This document shows positions 36,586-45,781 of a stretch of 64,000 bases of DNA, one piece after another. The position numbers and the translations under genes are program-made. Within the stretch, counting starts at the first letter, position 1. Every line of letters begins with the position of its first letter. The notes beneath the pieces are model-generated. The model was given only the letters and a program-made list of their open reading frames with translations, was not told where the DNA came from and made no database searches. This stretch comes from DATFQE01 sp963733845 (lineage in GTDB: Bacteria > Actinomycetota > Thermoleophilia > Gaiellales > Gaiellaceae), in assembly GCA_963733845.1 (NCBI GenBank), contig CAVTEM010000008.1, positions 62,001 to 126,000 on the forward strand, given 5' to 3'.

Positions 36586-36705
36586 ATGAGCGCCGGCGCG
36601 TCGGCGGAGCTCCTCATCGGGATCACGGCGGAGGGCAAATCGCTCGACGACGTCACCGAGCCGCTCACGTCCGTCTCGGCACATGGGGCTGCCGCGGGGG
36701 CCTGA
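36586..36705 (+). CDS. 39-aa reading frame between GMC and MFS genes
   Basis: ATG two bases after the GMC stop, ending with TGA at 36703. Acidic/Ala-rich (LLIGITAEGKSLDDVTEPL). Position in the operon fits a real small protein or the cut end of a longer one. No family recognised. Confidence 0.3.
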   Translation: MSAGASAELLIGITAEGKSLDDVTEPLTSVSAHGAAAGA

Positions 36706-36729
36706 CCGGCCACGACGGGCTGACAGCGG

Positions 36730-37932
36730 ATGGCAAGCAGGGCCGAGACGACCACGGTCTACGGTGCCGGGCTCGTGCAGGGCATCGTGCTGGTCACTTT
36801 TCCGGCTGCGAGCACGGTCTTCACCGATCCCTCGGAGTACGACCTGTCGAGCACGCAGTACGCCGGCTTGTTCCTCCCGCAGGTGATCACCGCGATCACC
36901 GCTTCGCTGCTCGGTGCCGGCCTGGGTGGCCGCTTCGGGACGAAGCGCGTCTACGTGGCCGGGCTGGCAGGCAGCCTGCTCTCGATGGCACTGCTCATCG
37001 TCAGCCTGTTCTTCACGGCGGACGAAAGCGTCGCCTACGGGATCCTGCTCGGAGCCACGGCGTTCCTGGGAGTCGGCTTCGGCCTTACGGTGCCCGCGCT
37101 GAACACCCTCGCGGCCGCCTTCCACCCGGCCGGAATCGACCGGGCGATTCTCGTCCTCAACGCCCTGCTGGGACTCGGCACCGTCCTGGCGCCGGTCTTC
37201 GTCGCTCTCTTCGTCGGCCTTGGCTTCTGGTGGGGGCTCCCCGTGACATCGGCGGTGCTGCTGTTCGCGCTGCTCGCCGTGAGCGTGCGGCTACCGCTTC
37301 GGGTTCCGGTGCCTCAGAGTGCAATGAAACGGGGCAGGACCCCGCTGCCGGCGCGGTTCTGGGTGTACGCGGGGTTCGCGGTTCTCTACGGCATCTGCGA
37401 GACCCTCAACGGCAACTGGTCGCAGCTCGACCTCACGACCGAGCTCGACGCGTCGACGACGCAGGCCGCTCTGGCACTCACAACGTTCTGGGCGATGGTG
37501 ACGCTGGGACGGGTCCTCTTCGCCGCGATTCAGCGGTGGGTACCGGCGCGCGTGACGTACCACTCGCTCCCCTTCCTGCTCGCGGGTGCCTTTGTGATCA
37601 TCGCCCTGCTCCCCGACGACGAGCCCTGGCTCGGTGTTCTGGCGTTCGGTCTCGCAGGGCTCGGGTGCTCGGCACTCCTGCCGCTCACGATCAGCTTCGG
37701 GACGGAAGAGCTCGCCTCCGTCTCAGCCGCCGTTGCCGGAGGCGTGATCGCCTTCTACCAGCTCGGTTACGGGATCGCGGCCTTCGGTGTCGGGCCGCTC
37801 CTGGACGGCGGCGTCGAGTTGCCCACCATCTACGGGTTCGCGGCGGGCATCGCGGCCGTGATGGGGGTCTGGTCTTTCGTTGTCGCGCGCCGAGGGCCGG
37901 CCGGGTCTACGCTCCGCCCGGTGCCGGACTAG
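36730..37932 (+). CDS. Major facilitator superfamily transporter
   Basis: 400 aa with about twelve membrane helices in two halves. The loop 2-3 motif GGRFGTKRVYVAG corresponds to the MFS G-x-x-x-D/G-R-x-G-R signature; the linker after helix 6 holds PVPQSAMKRGRTPLP. In the sugar operon, so a sugar or polyol importer is likely (inference). It lies 9 bp before the epimerase ATG. Confidence 0.9.
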   Translation: MASRAETTTVYGAGLVQGIVLVTFPAASTVFTDPSEYDLSSTQYAGLFLPQVITAITASLLGAGLGGRFGTKRVYVAGLAGSLLSMALLIVSLFFTADESVAYGILLGATAFLGVGFGLTVPALNTLAAAFHPAGIDRAILVLNALLGLGTVLAPVFVALFVGLGFWWGLPVTSAVLLFALLAVSVRLPLRVPVPQSAMKRGRTPLPARFWVYAGFAVLYGICETLNGNWSQLDLTTELDASTTQAALALTTFWAMVTLGRVLFAAIQRWVPARVTYHSLPFLLAGAFVIIALLPDDEPWLGVLAFGLAGLGCSALLPLTISFGTEELASVSAAVAGGVIAFYQLGYGIAAFGVGPLLDGGVELPTIYGFAAGIAAVMGVWSFVVARRGPAGSTLRPVPD

Positions 37933-37941
37933 GAGGTGTCG

Positions 37942-38859
37942 ATGAGCGCTCCGTCAGGCGAGCAGGTCGAGCTCGAGCTGGGTGACCAGCGCGCGGTCGT
38001 GGTGGAGGTCGGCGGCGGCCTGCGCGCCTACTCGGCAGGCGGTCGCGAGCTGCTCGACGGCTACGGGGCCGACGAGCTGTGCACGTCGGGGCGGGGGCAG
38101 CTGCTTCTCCCCTGGCCCAACCGCATCCAGGAGGGGCGTTACGACTTCGGCGGACGCTCCCACCAGCTGGCGCTCACCGAACCTGAGGCCGCGAACGCGA
38201 TCCACGGTCTCGTCCGCTGGGCCGCCTGGACGATCGCCGAGCAGGAGCCGGACCGAGTCGTCCTGGAGCATGTGCTCCACCCGCAGCCGGGCTACCCCTT
38301 CACGCTTGACCTGCGGATCGAGTACGCGCTCTCGGACTCGGGCCTGAACGTCCGAACGACCGCGACGAACGCCGGCCGGGATGCCTGTCCCTACGGGGCA
38401 GGCGCACATCCCTACCTGACGGTCGGCACCGACGCGGTGGACTCGATGCTCCTCCAGGCGCCCGGGCGGACCGCGCTCGAGTCGGACGAGCGCGGCATTC
38501 CGACCGGCCGGGTTGCCGTCGACGGCACCGAGTACGACTTCCGCCGTGAGCGCGCCCTCGGCCCGACGCGGCTCGACCACTGCTTCACCGACCTCGAGCG
38601 AGACGACGACGGCCTCGCCCGCGTTGTGCTCCGACACCCCGAAACCAGAGCCGAGCTGACGCTCTGGCTGGACAACGCCTACGGGTATCTGATGCTCTTC
38701 ACCGGCGACCCGCTTCCCGACGTCGCGCGCCGCAGCCTCGCCGTCGAGCCGATGACGTGCCCGCCGAACGCGTTCCAAACCGGTGAGGCACTGATCGAGC
38801 TCGAGCCCGGGCGCTCGTTCGCGTCCACCTGGGGGCTGAACGTCAAAGACGCTCCGTGA
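37942..38859 (+). CDS. Aldose 1-epimerase family protein
   Basis: 305 aa, galactose-mutarotase-like beta-sandwich. Motifs: PWPNRIQEGRYDF, the catalytic-type His in NAIHGLVRWAAW, GAGAHPYLTVG, and the Glu region near LAVEPMTCPPNAFQTG. ATG 37942 is preferred over GTG 37936 because AGGAGG (37931-37936) then has 5-base spacing. Interconverts sugar anomers, fitting the enzymes before it. The stop overlaps the next gene start (GTGA). Confidence 0.92.
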   Translation: MSAPSGEQVELELGDQRAVVVEVGGGLRAYSAGGRELLDGYGADELCTSGRGQLLLPWPNRIQEGRYDFGGRSHQLALTEPEAANAIHGLVRWAAWTIAEQEPDRVVLEHVLHPQPGYPFTLDLRIEYALSDSGLNVRTTATNAGRDACPYGAGAHPYLTVGTDAVDSMLLQAPGRTALESDERGIPTGRVAVDGTEYDFRRERALGPTRLDHCFTDLERDDDGLARVVLRHPETRAELTLWLDNAYGYLMLFTGDPLPDVARRSLAVEPMTCPPNAFQTGEALIELEPGRSFASTWGLNVKDAP

Positions 38860-40049
38860 TCGACGCGCAGTCGCTCGTGCTGGTGCTGGCGGCGGCCGCC
38901 GGCGGCGCGATCCTCTCGAGGCTCCCCTCACGCCTCGTGCTGCCGACGGTCGTGCTCGAGATCGCTCTCGGGATCGTGATCGGACCCGAAGGTTTCGGCT
39001 GGGCGAAGGTCGACGACCACATCGAGTTCCTTTCCAACCTCGGCCTCGTCTGCCTCTTCTTCCTGGCCGGGGTCGAGCTGGTCGACCATCGCGTGCCGCG
39101 CCGGTCGCTGATCCGGGGGAGCACCGGGTGGCCGATCTCCTTGGCGATCGGAATCCTCATCGGCCTCGGGCTGCGCGCGGCCGGCCTCGACGCGGAGGCG
39201 TGGCTCCTCGGGGTCGCCCTCAGCACAACCGCTCTCGGGACGCTCGTTCCAATCCTGGCCGACGCCGAGCTCCTGCCGACACCGCTCGGCTCAGCCATCC
39301 TCGGCGCCGGCGTCGCCGCCGAGTTCTGGCCGATCGTGGTCATCTCGATCTTCCTGACCGGCGCGTACGGCGCAGCGGTCGAGACGCTGCTCCTGGTCGG
39401 CTTCGGCGCCGTCGTGCTGCTCGCCGCCGTCGCTGCCCTGCGGGCGCGGCCGCCGCGCATCGTCCGCATCCTCCAACAGACGGTGCACACGACCGGTCAG
39501 GCCGCCGTTCGGACGTCGATCCTCATCATGGGATTCTTCGTCTACATCGCCATCGAGGCCGGCTTCGACTTCGTGCTGGGCGCATTCGCCGGAGGTCTCG
39601 TCGTGGGCCTCGCCCTGCAATCACCGGAGCCGCACCCGGTGCGGATGCGGCTGGAAGGTGTGGGGTACGGCTTCCTGATCCCGATCTACTTCGTCGTCAC
39701 CGGCATGACCTTCGACCTCGACAGCCTGCTGAGCGCCACCGGGCTGGCGCTCGCCGCGCTCTTCCTCGCGTTCCTCCTCGTCGCGCGCGGCCTCCCATCC
39801 CTGCTCTGGCTCCGCGAGCTCGGGGCACGGCGAACCGCAGCTCTCGCGTTGTTCAGCGCGACCGGCCTCCCGCTGATCGTCGCGATCGTCGGCATCGGGA
39901 CGGACCGAGGTGCGATCGCAAAGGACGTCGGTACGTCACTGATCGGAGCAGGAATGGTCTCGGTTCTCGTTCTGCCGTTCCTGGCGACGCTGGTCGCGCG
40001 CGGCGATTCATCCCGCGCGGGTGATGCCGACCGCACTCTCCCCGCCTAG
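38856..40049 (+). CDS. CPA2-type cation:proton antiporter
   Basis: 397 aa from GTG 38856 with about twelve membrane helices; no C-terminal TrkA domain. Conserved features of the Na+/H+ exchanger fold: LVCLFFLAGVELVDH, LGVALSTTALGTLVPILAD (unwound helix 4) and LGAGVAAEFWPIVVISIF (acidic residue in the ion-binding helix 5). Last gene of the zwf operon; the 3' end contains the next promoter. Probably pH or cation homeostasis. Confidence 0.9.
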   Translation: MIDAQSLVLVLAAAAGGAILSRLPSRLVLPTVVLEIALGIVIGPEGFGWAKVDDHIEFLSNLGLVCLFFLAGVELVDHRVPRRSLIRGSTGWPISLAIGILIGLGLRAAGLDAEAWLLGVALSTTALGTLVPILADAELLPTPLGSAILGAGVAAEFWPIVVISIFLTGAYGAAVETLLLVGFGAVVLLAAVAALRARPPRIVRILQQTVHTTGQAAVRTSILIMGFFVYIAIEAGFDFVLGAFAGGLVVGLALQSPEPHPVRMRLEGVGYGFLIPIYFVVTGMTFDLDSLLSATGLALAALFLAFLLVARGLPSLLWLRELGARRTAALALFSATGLPLIVAIVGIGTDRGAIAKDVGTSLIGAGMVSVLVLPFLATLVARGDSSRAGDADRTLPA

Positions 40050-40052
40050 CTT
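40006..40052 (+). promoter_or_regulatory. GGRTGA inverted repeat plus -10 element for the NADH dehydrogenase gene, copy 6
   Basis: ATTCATCCCGCGCGGGTGATG (near-perfect TCATCCCGCGCGGGTGA) lies inside the 3' end of the antiporter gene. TAGCTT (40047-40052) follows exactly 22 bases after GGGTGA, the same spacing as at zwf, and is 22 bp before GTG 40075. Confidence 0.6.
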
Positions 40053-40074
40053 GCCCCTGGAAAAGGAGGTAGCC

Positions 40075-41328
40075 GTGTCAGGTGATCGCCCACTCGTCCT
40101 GGTTCTCGGCGGCGGCTTCGCGGGTATCGGCGCCGCTCGCGAGCTGAAGAAGGCCGACGCCGACGTCGTGCTCGTCGACAAGCACGACTACCACACGTTC
40201 CAGCCGCTCCTGTACCAGGTGGCGACGAGCCTGCTCGAGCCGGACGCCGTCGGGCATCCGCTGCGCGACCTGTTCCACGAGCAGTCGAACGCGAGAGTCC
40301 ACCTCGACGAGGTGACCGCGATCGACCTGGCGAAGCGCGAGGTGCAGTTCGCCGAGCTGGAACCGATCACCTACGACTACCTCGTGCTGGCACTCGGCGC
40401 CGAGGTCAACTTCTTCGGAGCGCAAGGAGCGCCGGAGCACGCGTTCCCGATGTACACGCTCGCCGACGCCGTCCGCCTGAAGAAGCACATCCTGGAGAGG
40501 TGGGAGGCGGCCGACAAGGACAATTCGCTCGCCGGCGACGGCGCTCTGAACATCGTGGTCGTTGGCGGCGGTGCAACGGGCGTCGAGAGTGCCGGCGCGC
40601 TCGCGGAGCTCTACCACAGCAACTTCGCAGAGGACTACCCGGACATGCCCCGGGAGCAGGCCCGCATCACGCTCGTCGAGGCCTCGCCCGAGCTGTTCGG
40701 CATGTTCAAGGAGCGGCTCCGCACCTACACGAAGGAGGCCCTGGAGGAGCGGGGCGTCGAGGTGGTGCTCGGGGAGATCGTCGAGTCGATCGAGCCGACG
40801 CGGGTCACGCTCAAGTCCGGGAAGGTGCTCGAGGCGCACACGCTCGTGTGGGGCGCAGGGCTCCAGGCGAACCCGATCGCCTCCTCGCTCGGCCTCGAGC
40901 TCCAGCGCGGAAATCGCATCGCGGCCGAGCCGGATCTCAGCATCGCGGGCCATCCCGAGGTCTTCGCCGTGGGCGACATCGCCTGGATCACGGACTCGAA
41001 GACCGAGCAGGTGCTGCCGCAGCTCGGCTCGGTCGCACTGCAGGCGGGCGAGCAAGCCGCGAAGAACATCGCGCGACGGCTGGAAGGCAAGGAGACCGAG
41101 CCCTTCCGCTACCACGACAAGGGCACGATGGCGACGATCGGTCGGGGGGCCGCGGTCGTCCAGCTCCCGCACGGCAGGACGATGAAGGGCGAGACCGCGT
41201 TTCTCGCCTGGGGAGCGGTACACCTCGCGCTCCTGTCGACCGGCGAGGACCGCGCCAAGACCATCGTCGACTGGACCTGGGCCGGGTTCACGCACGAGCG
41301 CGCCGCCCGCATCTCCGTCGAAGCCTGA
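40075..41328 (+). CDS. ndh: Type II NADH dehydrogenase (NAD(P)/FAD-dependent oxidoreductase)
   Basis: 417 aa. Non-proton-pumping NADH:quinone oxidoreductase. N-terminal FAD-binding VLGGGFAGIGAAREL; KHDYHTFQPLLYQVAT; second dinucleotide fold VVVGGGATGVESAGALAEL; FAVGDIAWI for FAD; C-terminal GTMATIGRGAAVVQL and a membrane-binding amphipathic helix typical of NDH-2. GTG 40075 follows AAAAGGAGG. Feeds electrons into the quinone pool, which the downstream cytochrome bd could use. Confidence 0.92.
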   Translation: MSGDRPLVLVLGGGFAGIGAARELKKADADVVLVDKHDYHTFQPLLYQVATSLLEPDAVGHPLRDLFHEQSNARVHLDEVTAIDLAKREVQFAELEPITYDYLVLALGAEVNFFGAQGAPEHAFPMYTLADAVRLKKHILERWEAADKDNSLAGDGALNIVVVGGGATGVESAGALAELYHSNFAEDYPDMPREQARITLVEASPELFGMFKERLRTYTKEALEERGVEVVLGEIVESIEPTRVTLKSGKVLEAHTLVWGAGLQANPIASSLGLELQRGNRIAAEPDLSIAGHPEVFAVGDIAWITDSKTEQVLPQLGSVALQAGEQAAKNIARRLEGKETEPFRYHDKGTMATIGRGAAVVQLPHGRTMKGETAFLAWGAVHLALLSTGEDRAKTIVDWTWAGFTHERAARISVEA

Positions 41329-41354
41329 CGGTCGGGCTAGGAGGGCCTGCCGTC
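41327..41354 (+). terminator. Hairpin between the ndh and glutamate decarboxylase stops
   Basis: GACGG...CCGTC with an inner GGGC/GCCT pairing, straddling the ndh stop in a convergent interval. Could end transcription from both sides. Moderate stem, no T-run. Confidence 0.35.
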
Positions 41355-41405
41355 GGGCCGGTCGTAATTGGTCAGCTCGTCGCTCTCACGGGACTGTGGG
41401 ATGAC

Positions 41406-42842
41406 TCAGTACCCGGTGCCAGTCTTCACCCGCTTGCGGTCGAGATCGTGCAGGCCGCCTTTCTTCTTCAGCGTCTCGCACGCCTCCGCGATGTCGTCGG
41501 CGAGCTTGGACGCGAGCGAGTGTCCGAGCGTCAGCTTGACAAGCGCGCGCATGATCGTCACGTGGTCGGCGTTCGGCGGCAGCTTGTAGGCGGGCACCAT
41601 CCAGCCGCGCTCGGCCGCGAGCTGCGACGCGACGTCGAACTCGTCGTAGTCGTGGCCGTCCGTGAGCTGGAAGGCGACGAGCGGGAGCTGTTCGTCGCCC
41701 TCGTGGCCGATCAGCTGGAACTCGCCGATGTCGGCGATCCGCTCGGCGAGCATGCGGGCGTTGGCCTGCATCGTCTCCATGATGTAGCGGTAGCCGTCGT
41801 GGCCGAAGCGCACGAAGTTGTAGTACTGGGCGAGCACCATCGCCGACCCGGTCGAGAAGTTCAGCGTGAACGTCGCGTCGGTCTTGCCCAGGTAGTTCTC
41901 ATAGAACACGAGGTCCTCGGCCAGGTCACTCTTCTCGCGGAACACGAGCCACCCGATGCCCGGGTAGACGAGCCCGAACTTGTGGCCCGATGCGTTGATC
42001 GAGCGCACCTGCTCGAGGCGGAAGTCCCACTCCGAGTCCGGGTACAGGAACGGCCACACGAAGCCGCCGCTGGCGCCGTCGACGTGCAGCGGGACGTCGA
42101 GCCCGCGCTCGTCGCGCAGGCGGACCAGGAGGTCGTTGATCCCGACGATGTCGTCGCGGTGGCCGGTGAACGTGGTGCCCAGCACGGCGGCGACGCCGAT
42201 CGTGTTCTCATCGACGTGCGGCTCGACGTCCTCGGGCCCGATCGTGTACTTGTCGGGCTGGAGCGGGATGATCCGCGGCTCGACGTCGAAGTAGCGACAG
42301 AACTTCTCCCACACGACGTGCACGTCGCCGCCGAACACCAGGTTCGGCCGGCTCGTGTCCTTGCCGGCCGCATCGCGGCGCTCGCGCCACTTCCACTTCA
42401 GAGACAGCGCGCCGAGCATGATCGCCTCCGAGGAGCCCTGACAGCGCGCGCCGGTCGTCTCGCCCGGTGCGTGGAACAGGCTCGCGAGCATGCGGATGCA
42501 ACGCTGCTCGATCTCGGCCGTCTGCGGATACTCGGCGTGGTCGATGAAGTTGCGGTGCAAGTTCTCGGCGATGATCCGCTGCGCCTCGGGCTCCATCCAC
42601 GTCGTCACGAACGTCGCGAGATTGCGTTGCGGGATCCCGTCGAGGACGAGCTCCTCGCCGATCAGGCGCATCGCGTCGACCGCACGCATGCCGTGCTCTG
42701 GGAGCTCGTTGTCCGGCGCAGGCTCGAGCAGGAAGCGGTTGCCATAGGCGGCCGCGAGCTCCTCGAGCTTCTCGATCATCGCGGACCCATCGCCGCCGTC
42801 CGTGGCACCGGGGCTGGACGGGCGGGGCTGGTGGATCGACAT
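41406..42842 (-). CDS. gadB: Glutamate decarboxylase
   Basis: 478-aa PLP enzyme converting glutamate to GABA and CO2, consuming a proton. The PLP lysine is in SINASGHKFGLVYPG; HVDGASGGFVWPF supplies the cofactor Asp; C-terminal AERGWMVPAYKLPPN and DHVTIMRALVK are typical of bacterial Gad. ATG 42842 follows GGAGG; a longer frame to 42917 lacks a ribosome site. No GABA antiporter is next to it, but a ClC and a proton antiporter are encoded nearby. A decayed second gad copy lies at 57995-59020. Confidence 0.95.
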   Translation of the reverse strand: MSIHQPRPSSPGATDGGDGSAMIEKLEELAAAYGNRFLLEPAPDNELPEHGMRAVDAMRLIGEELVLDGIPQRNLATFVTTWMEPEAQRIIAENLHRNFIDHAEYPQTAEIEQRCIRMLASLFHAPGETTGARCQGSSEAIMLGALSLKWKWRERRDAAGKDTSRPNLVFGGDVHVVWEKFCRYFDVEPRIIPLQPDKYTIGPEDVEPHVDENTIGVAAVLGTTFTGHRDDIVGINDLLVRLRDERGLDVPLHVDGASGGFVWPFLYPDSEWDFRLEQVRSINASGHKFGLVYPGIGWLVFREKSDLAEDLVFYENYLGKTDATFTLNFSTGSAMVLAQYYNFVRFGHDGYRYIMETMQANARMLAERIADIGEFQLIGHEGDEQLPLVAFQLTDGHDYDEFDVASQLAAERGWMVPAYKLPPNADHVTIMRALVKLTLGHSLASKLADDIAEACETLKKKGGLHDLDRKRVKTGTGY

Positions 42843-42940
42843 GGCTAAACCTCCAAGGGGCCGGAACCACGGGGCCGGAATCGCCGGGCGCTCCGTCAAC
42901 CCGGATCGCGCCAGCACCTTAGGCTCGACGCCCGGCGCCT

Positions 42941-42962
42941 ACATCCCCCGAAACGGATGATC
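42941..42962 (+). promoter_or_regulatory. GGRTGA-type inverted repeat, copy 7
   Basis: ACATCCCCCGAAACGGATGATC lies in the 160-bp gap between the divergent glutamate decarboxylase (start 42842) and the membrane protein at 43003, about 40 bp before the latter. Could serve either gene. Confidence 0.5.
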
Positions 42963-43002
42963 TCGGATACGAGCCGGCCGCCGGTCCGGCTGTCGGGCTG
43001 AC

Positions 43003-43740
43003 GTGATCTTGCTCCGCGACCGTGAAATCATGAGCGCTGTGAGCGAGGAGCGGGTCATGACCCGGCAGCGCTGGATGGCCGTCTGCTTCGCACTCGGGTC
43101 GACGTGCTTCCTCATCGGACCGTTCCCGGGCTACGTGCAGCTCGTCGGCGAGTCGGCCGACGCGATCACGTTCTTCGTCGGCTCGATCCTATTCACGCTC
43201 GGCGGCGGTATGCAGAGCTGGCTGGCGTGGCCCGAGCGGCGCAACCCGGATGGCGGCCGCGCCGCGTGGTGGGCGGCGATCATCCAGTCCGCCGGGACCC
43301 TGTTCTTCAACGTCACGACCTATCAGGCGATGCACGTCGCGCTGACGAGCCCCGACTACGACGAGCTCGTCTGGCACGCGGACTGGCGGGGGTCGATCTG
43401 CTTCCTCGTCTCGGGCGGGATCGCGTACGTCGCCTCGCCGCGCCACGCCTGGCGCGGCTGGCTGCCGCGGCGCGGCGGCGCGGGTTGGTGGCAGCCGGCG
43501 GTGAACTTGCTCGGCTGCATCTTCTTCGGGATCTCGGCCGTCGCCGGCTTCGTCGTCCCTGCGAGCGGCTCGATGCTCGACCAGGCCGCGTCCAACTGGA
43601 ACACCTCACTCGGCGCTGCCTGCTTCCTGGCCTGCGCGCTCGACACGCTGAACACCGGCGAGGCCTCGAAGCTGCCGATCCGCCGCCGGTTGCGCAAGCT
43701 CGAGCACGAGCTCGAGACCGAGGTCGAAAACGTCATCTGA
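43003..43740 (+). CDS. Membrane protein, possibly YrhK-like
   Basis: 245 aa (or from ATG 43030, 236 aa; neither has a clear ribosome site). Five to six membrane helices, with paired segments FFVGSILFTLGGGMQSWLAWPE and NLLGCIFFGISAVAGFV resembling the YrhK domain, and an acidic C-terminal helix. Function unknown. It has a GGRTGA repeat about 40 bp upstream. Confidence 0.6.
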   Translation: MILLRDREIMSAVSEERVMTRQRWMAVCFALGSTCFLIGPFPGYVQLVGESADAITFFVGSILFTLGGGMQSWLAWPERRNPDGGRAAWWAAIIQSAGTLFFNVTTYQAMHVALTSPDYDELVWHADWRGSICFLVSGGIAYVASPRHAWRGWLPRRGGAGWWQPAVNLLGCIFFGISAVAGFVVPASGSMLDQAASNWNTSLGAACFLACALDTLNTGEASKLPIRRRLRKLEHELETEVENVI

Positions 43741-43865
43741 GACGGCAGCCGGGATCGCCGATCGCGCACTTCTGCTGCAGCGTCGCGGCGAGCGCGAAGA
43801 GCGGACCGCCGCACCGCAACCGTCACCGGGCCCGCTTATGTTGCGGCTTGGGTACGGTGGAGCCG

Positions 43866-44189
43866 ATGGCCGAAGTGGTCGAGGCACGCGACCTGACCGC
43901 GCCTTCGCAGGATGGCTGGGCGGTGGACTACCAGATCCGCCGTGAAGACGGTGAGGAGCTTCACGCCGAGGTTCGCTGCTGGGAAAAGGCGCACGCCGCT
44001 GCCGAGCGGGCAGCGAACGCCGAGGCTCTCGCGGCGATCACGGACCGCGGCGTCACGGCCGCGCTCGAGTACGCCGAGCTGGTCGAGTCCCCGGCGAAGC
44101 GCGGGGCCGTGCTGATCTCGATCTGGTTCGACCCGGCCGACGATGGCAATCTGCGTCGCCGGGTCGGCTATGAACGTCCTCTCGAGTAG
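43866..44189 (+). CDS. 107-aa soluble protein, function unknown
   Basis: ATG 43866. Mixed alpha/beta composition: an N-terminal beta-hairpin (WAVDYQIRREDGEELHAEVRCW), an Ala-rich central helix and a C-terminal strand (AVLISIWFDPAD). Acidic. No family recognised, no membrane helix. Confidence 0.55.
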   Translation: MAEVVEARDLTAPSQDGWAVDYQIRREDGEELHAEVRCWEKAHAAAERAANAEALAAITDRGVTAALEYAELVESPAKRGAVLISIWFDPADDGNLRRRVGYERPLE

Positions 44190-44196
44190 CGCGCTC

Positions 44197-44219
44197 AATC
44201 ATCCCCTCTGGACGATGTG
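44197..44219 (+). promoter_or_regulatory. GGRTGA-type inverted repeat, copy 8
   Basis: AATCATCCCCTCTGGACGATG, with one mismatch in the right half-site, 150 bp before the cydA ATG and just after the preceding stop. The remaining leader (44220-44369) shows no gene. Confidence 0.45.
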
Positions 44220-44369
44220 ACCGCGCGGCCGGGCGCAAAGGATCGGCGCTGCACTTCGGACGAGGGCTGGTGGAGCATGGCGAGGCGCGCGGTCGACCAC
44301 GGGCTCATCGAGACTGGCTCAAGCTTCGATGGGGCAATAGCCGGCGAAATCCGGGTTCGGGTCTGACCG

Positions 44370-45780
44370 ATGGGCGCGCTCGCGTCCGCAGCGCTCGAGC
44401 TAGCGCGCTGGCAGTTCGCGCTGACGACGCTCTTCCACTTCATCTTCGTGCCGCTGACGCTCGGGCTGGCGCCGCTGCTGGCGGTGATGCAGACGCTCTG
44501 GCACCGAACGGGCGACGAGAAGTGGCTCCGGCTGACGCGCTTCTTCGGGACGCTCTTCCTGATCAACTTCGCGATCGGCGTTGCCACCGGCCTGGTCATG
44601 GAGTTCCAGTTCGGCATGAACTGGTCGGTCTTCTCGACCTACGTCGGCGACGTCTTCGGCTCGCCGCTCGCGATCGAGGGCCTCGGGGCGTTCATGCTCG
44701 AAGCGACCTTCATCGGCCTCTGGGTCTTCGGCTGGAACCGGCTCTCGCCGCGGGTGCACCTCGCGACCATCTACCTCGTCTGGCTCGGCACGTGGCTCTC
44801 GGCGTACTTCATCCTGACGGCGAACTCCTGGATGCAGCACCCGGTCGGCTACGAGCTCAACTCGCAGACCGACCGCGCGGAGGCCAACGACATCTTCGAG
44901 ATCCTCTTCCAGGGGTTCGTGTTCTTCGCCTGGACGCACATCATCCTTGCCGGGCTCCTGACCGCCGGTTTCCTGGTGCTCGGCGTCGCCTGCTGGCATC
45001 TACGGCAAGGCAGGAACGTCGACCTCTTCCGTAGCGCGGCGAAACTCGCGATCGTCGTCGTTCTGCCGCTCTCGGCGGTCCAGCTGGGAGTCGGGAGCGA
45101 GTTCGGCGTCTTCGTGACCGACGTCCAGCCGATGAAGATCTCGTCCACGGAGGCGCTCTGGGACACGGAGCAGCCGGCGGCGTTCTCGCTCTTCCAGATC
45201 GGCGGCTTCACCGAGGACGACCAGACGCCCTCGTTCTCCATCTCGATCCCGCGGCCTGCTCTCGTTCCTCGCCACGAACTCGTTCAAGGGCGAGGTGGTG
45301 GGGATGAACGAGCTCCAGGACGAGGCCGAGCAGCAATACGGCCCGGGCAACTACATCCCGGACGTGCGGCTCACCTACTGGAGCATGCGCGTGATGGCCT
45401 ACTTCGGGACGCTGATGCTCGTGCTCGCGCTCTGGGGTGCCTGGCTTCTTCGGCGGAAGAAGCTCGAGGGCGCGAAGTGGTTCCAGCGAGCCGCGATGGC
45501 GGGGATCGCACTGCCCTTTTTCGCCAATTTCGCCGGCTGGATCCTCACCGAGGCCGGGCGCCAGCCCTGGGTCGTCTACGGGCTGCTGAAGACCGAGGAC
45601 GCGGTCTCGAGCACGGTGAGCACCTGGACGGTCGGCCTCAGCCTCGGCGTGTTCGCCTCCCTGTACGCCGTGCTCGGCGTGGTCGACTTCTATCTGATCC
45701 GCCGGTACGCCCGCGTCGATCCTCCCGAGGTCGGACGCGAAGGCGAGGAGGGGGCGCCGCAGCCGGCGCCCGCCTACTGA
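44370..45780 (+). CDS. cydA: Cytochrome bd ubiquinol oxidase subunit I, one frameshift
   Basis: About 469 aa. Quinol-oxidising, haem-binding subunit. N-terminal ALTTLFHFIFVPLTLG with the haem-ligand His, EFQFGMNWSVFSTYVGDVFGSPLAIEG, and C-terminal TEAGRQPWVVYGLLKT (the GRQPW signature). One extra base at about 45252 splits the gene: SISIP should join GLLSFLATNSFKGEVVGM. Everything else is intact, so the product is probably functional in the organism. The Q-loop appears of the short type. Stop is one base before cydB. Confidence 0.93.
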
Positions 45781-45781
45781 C

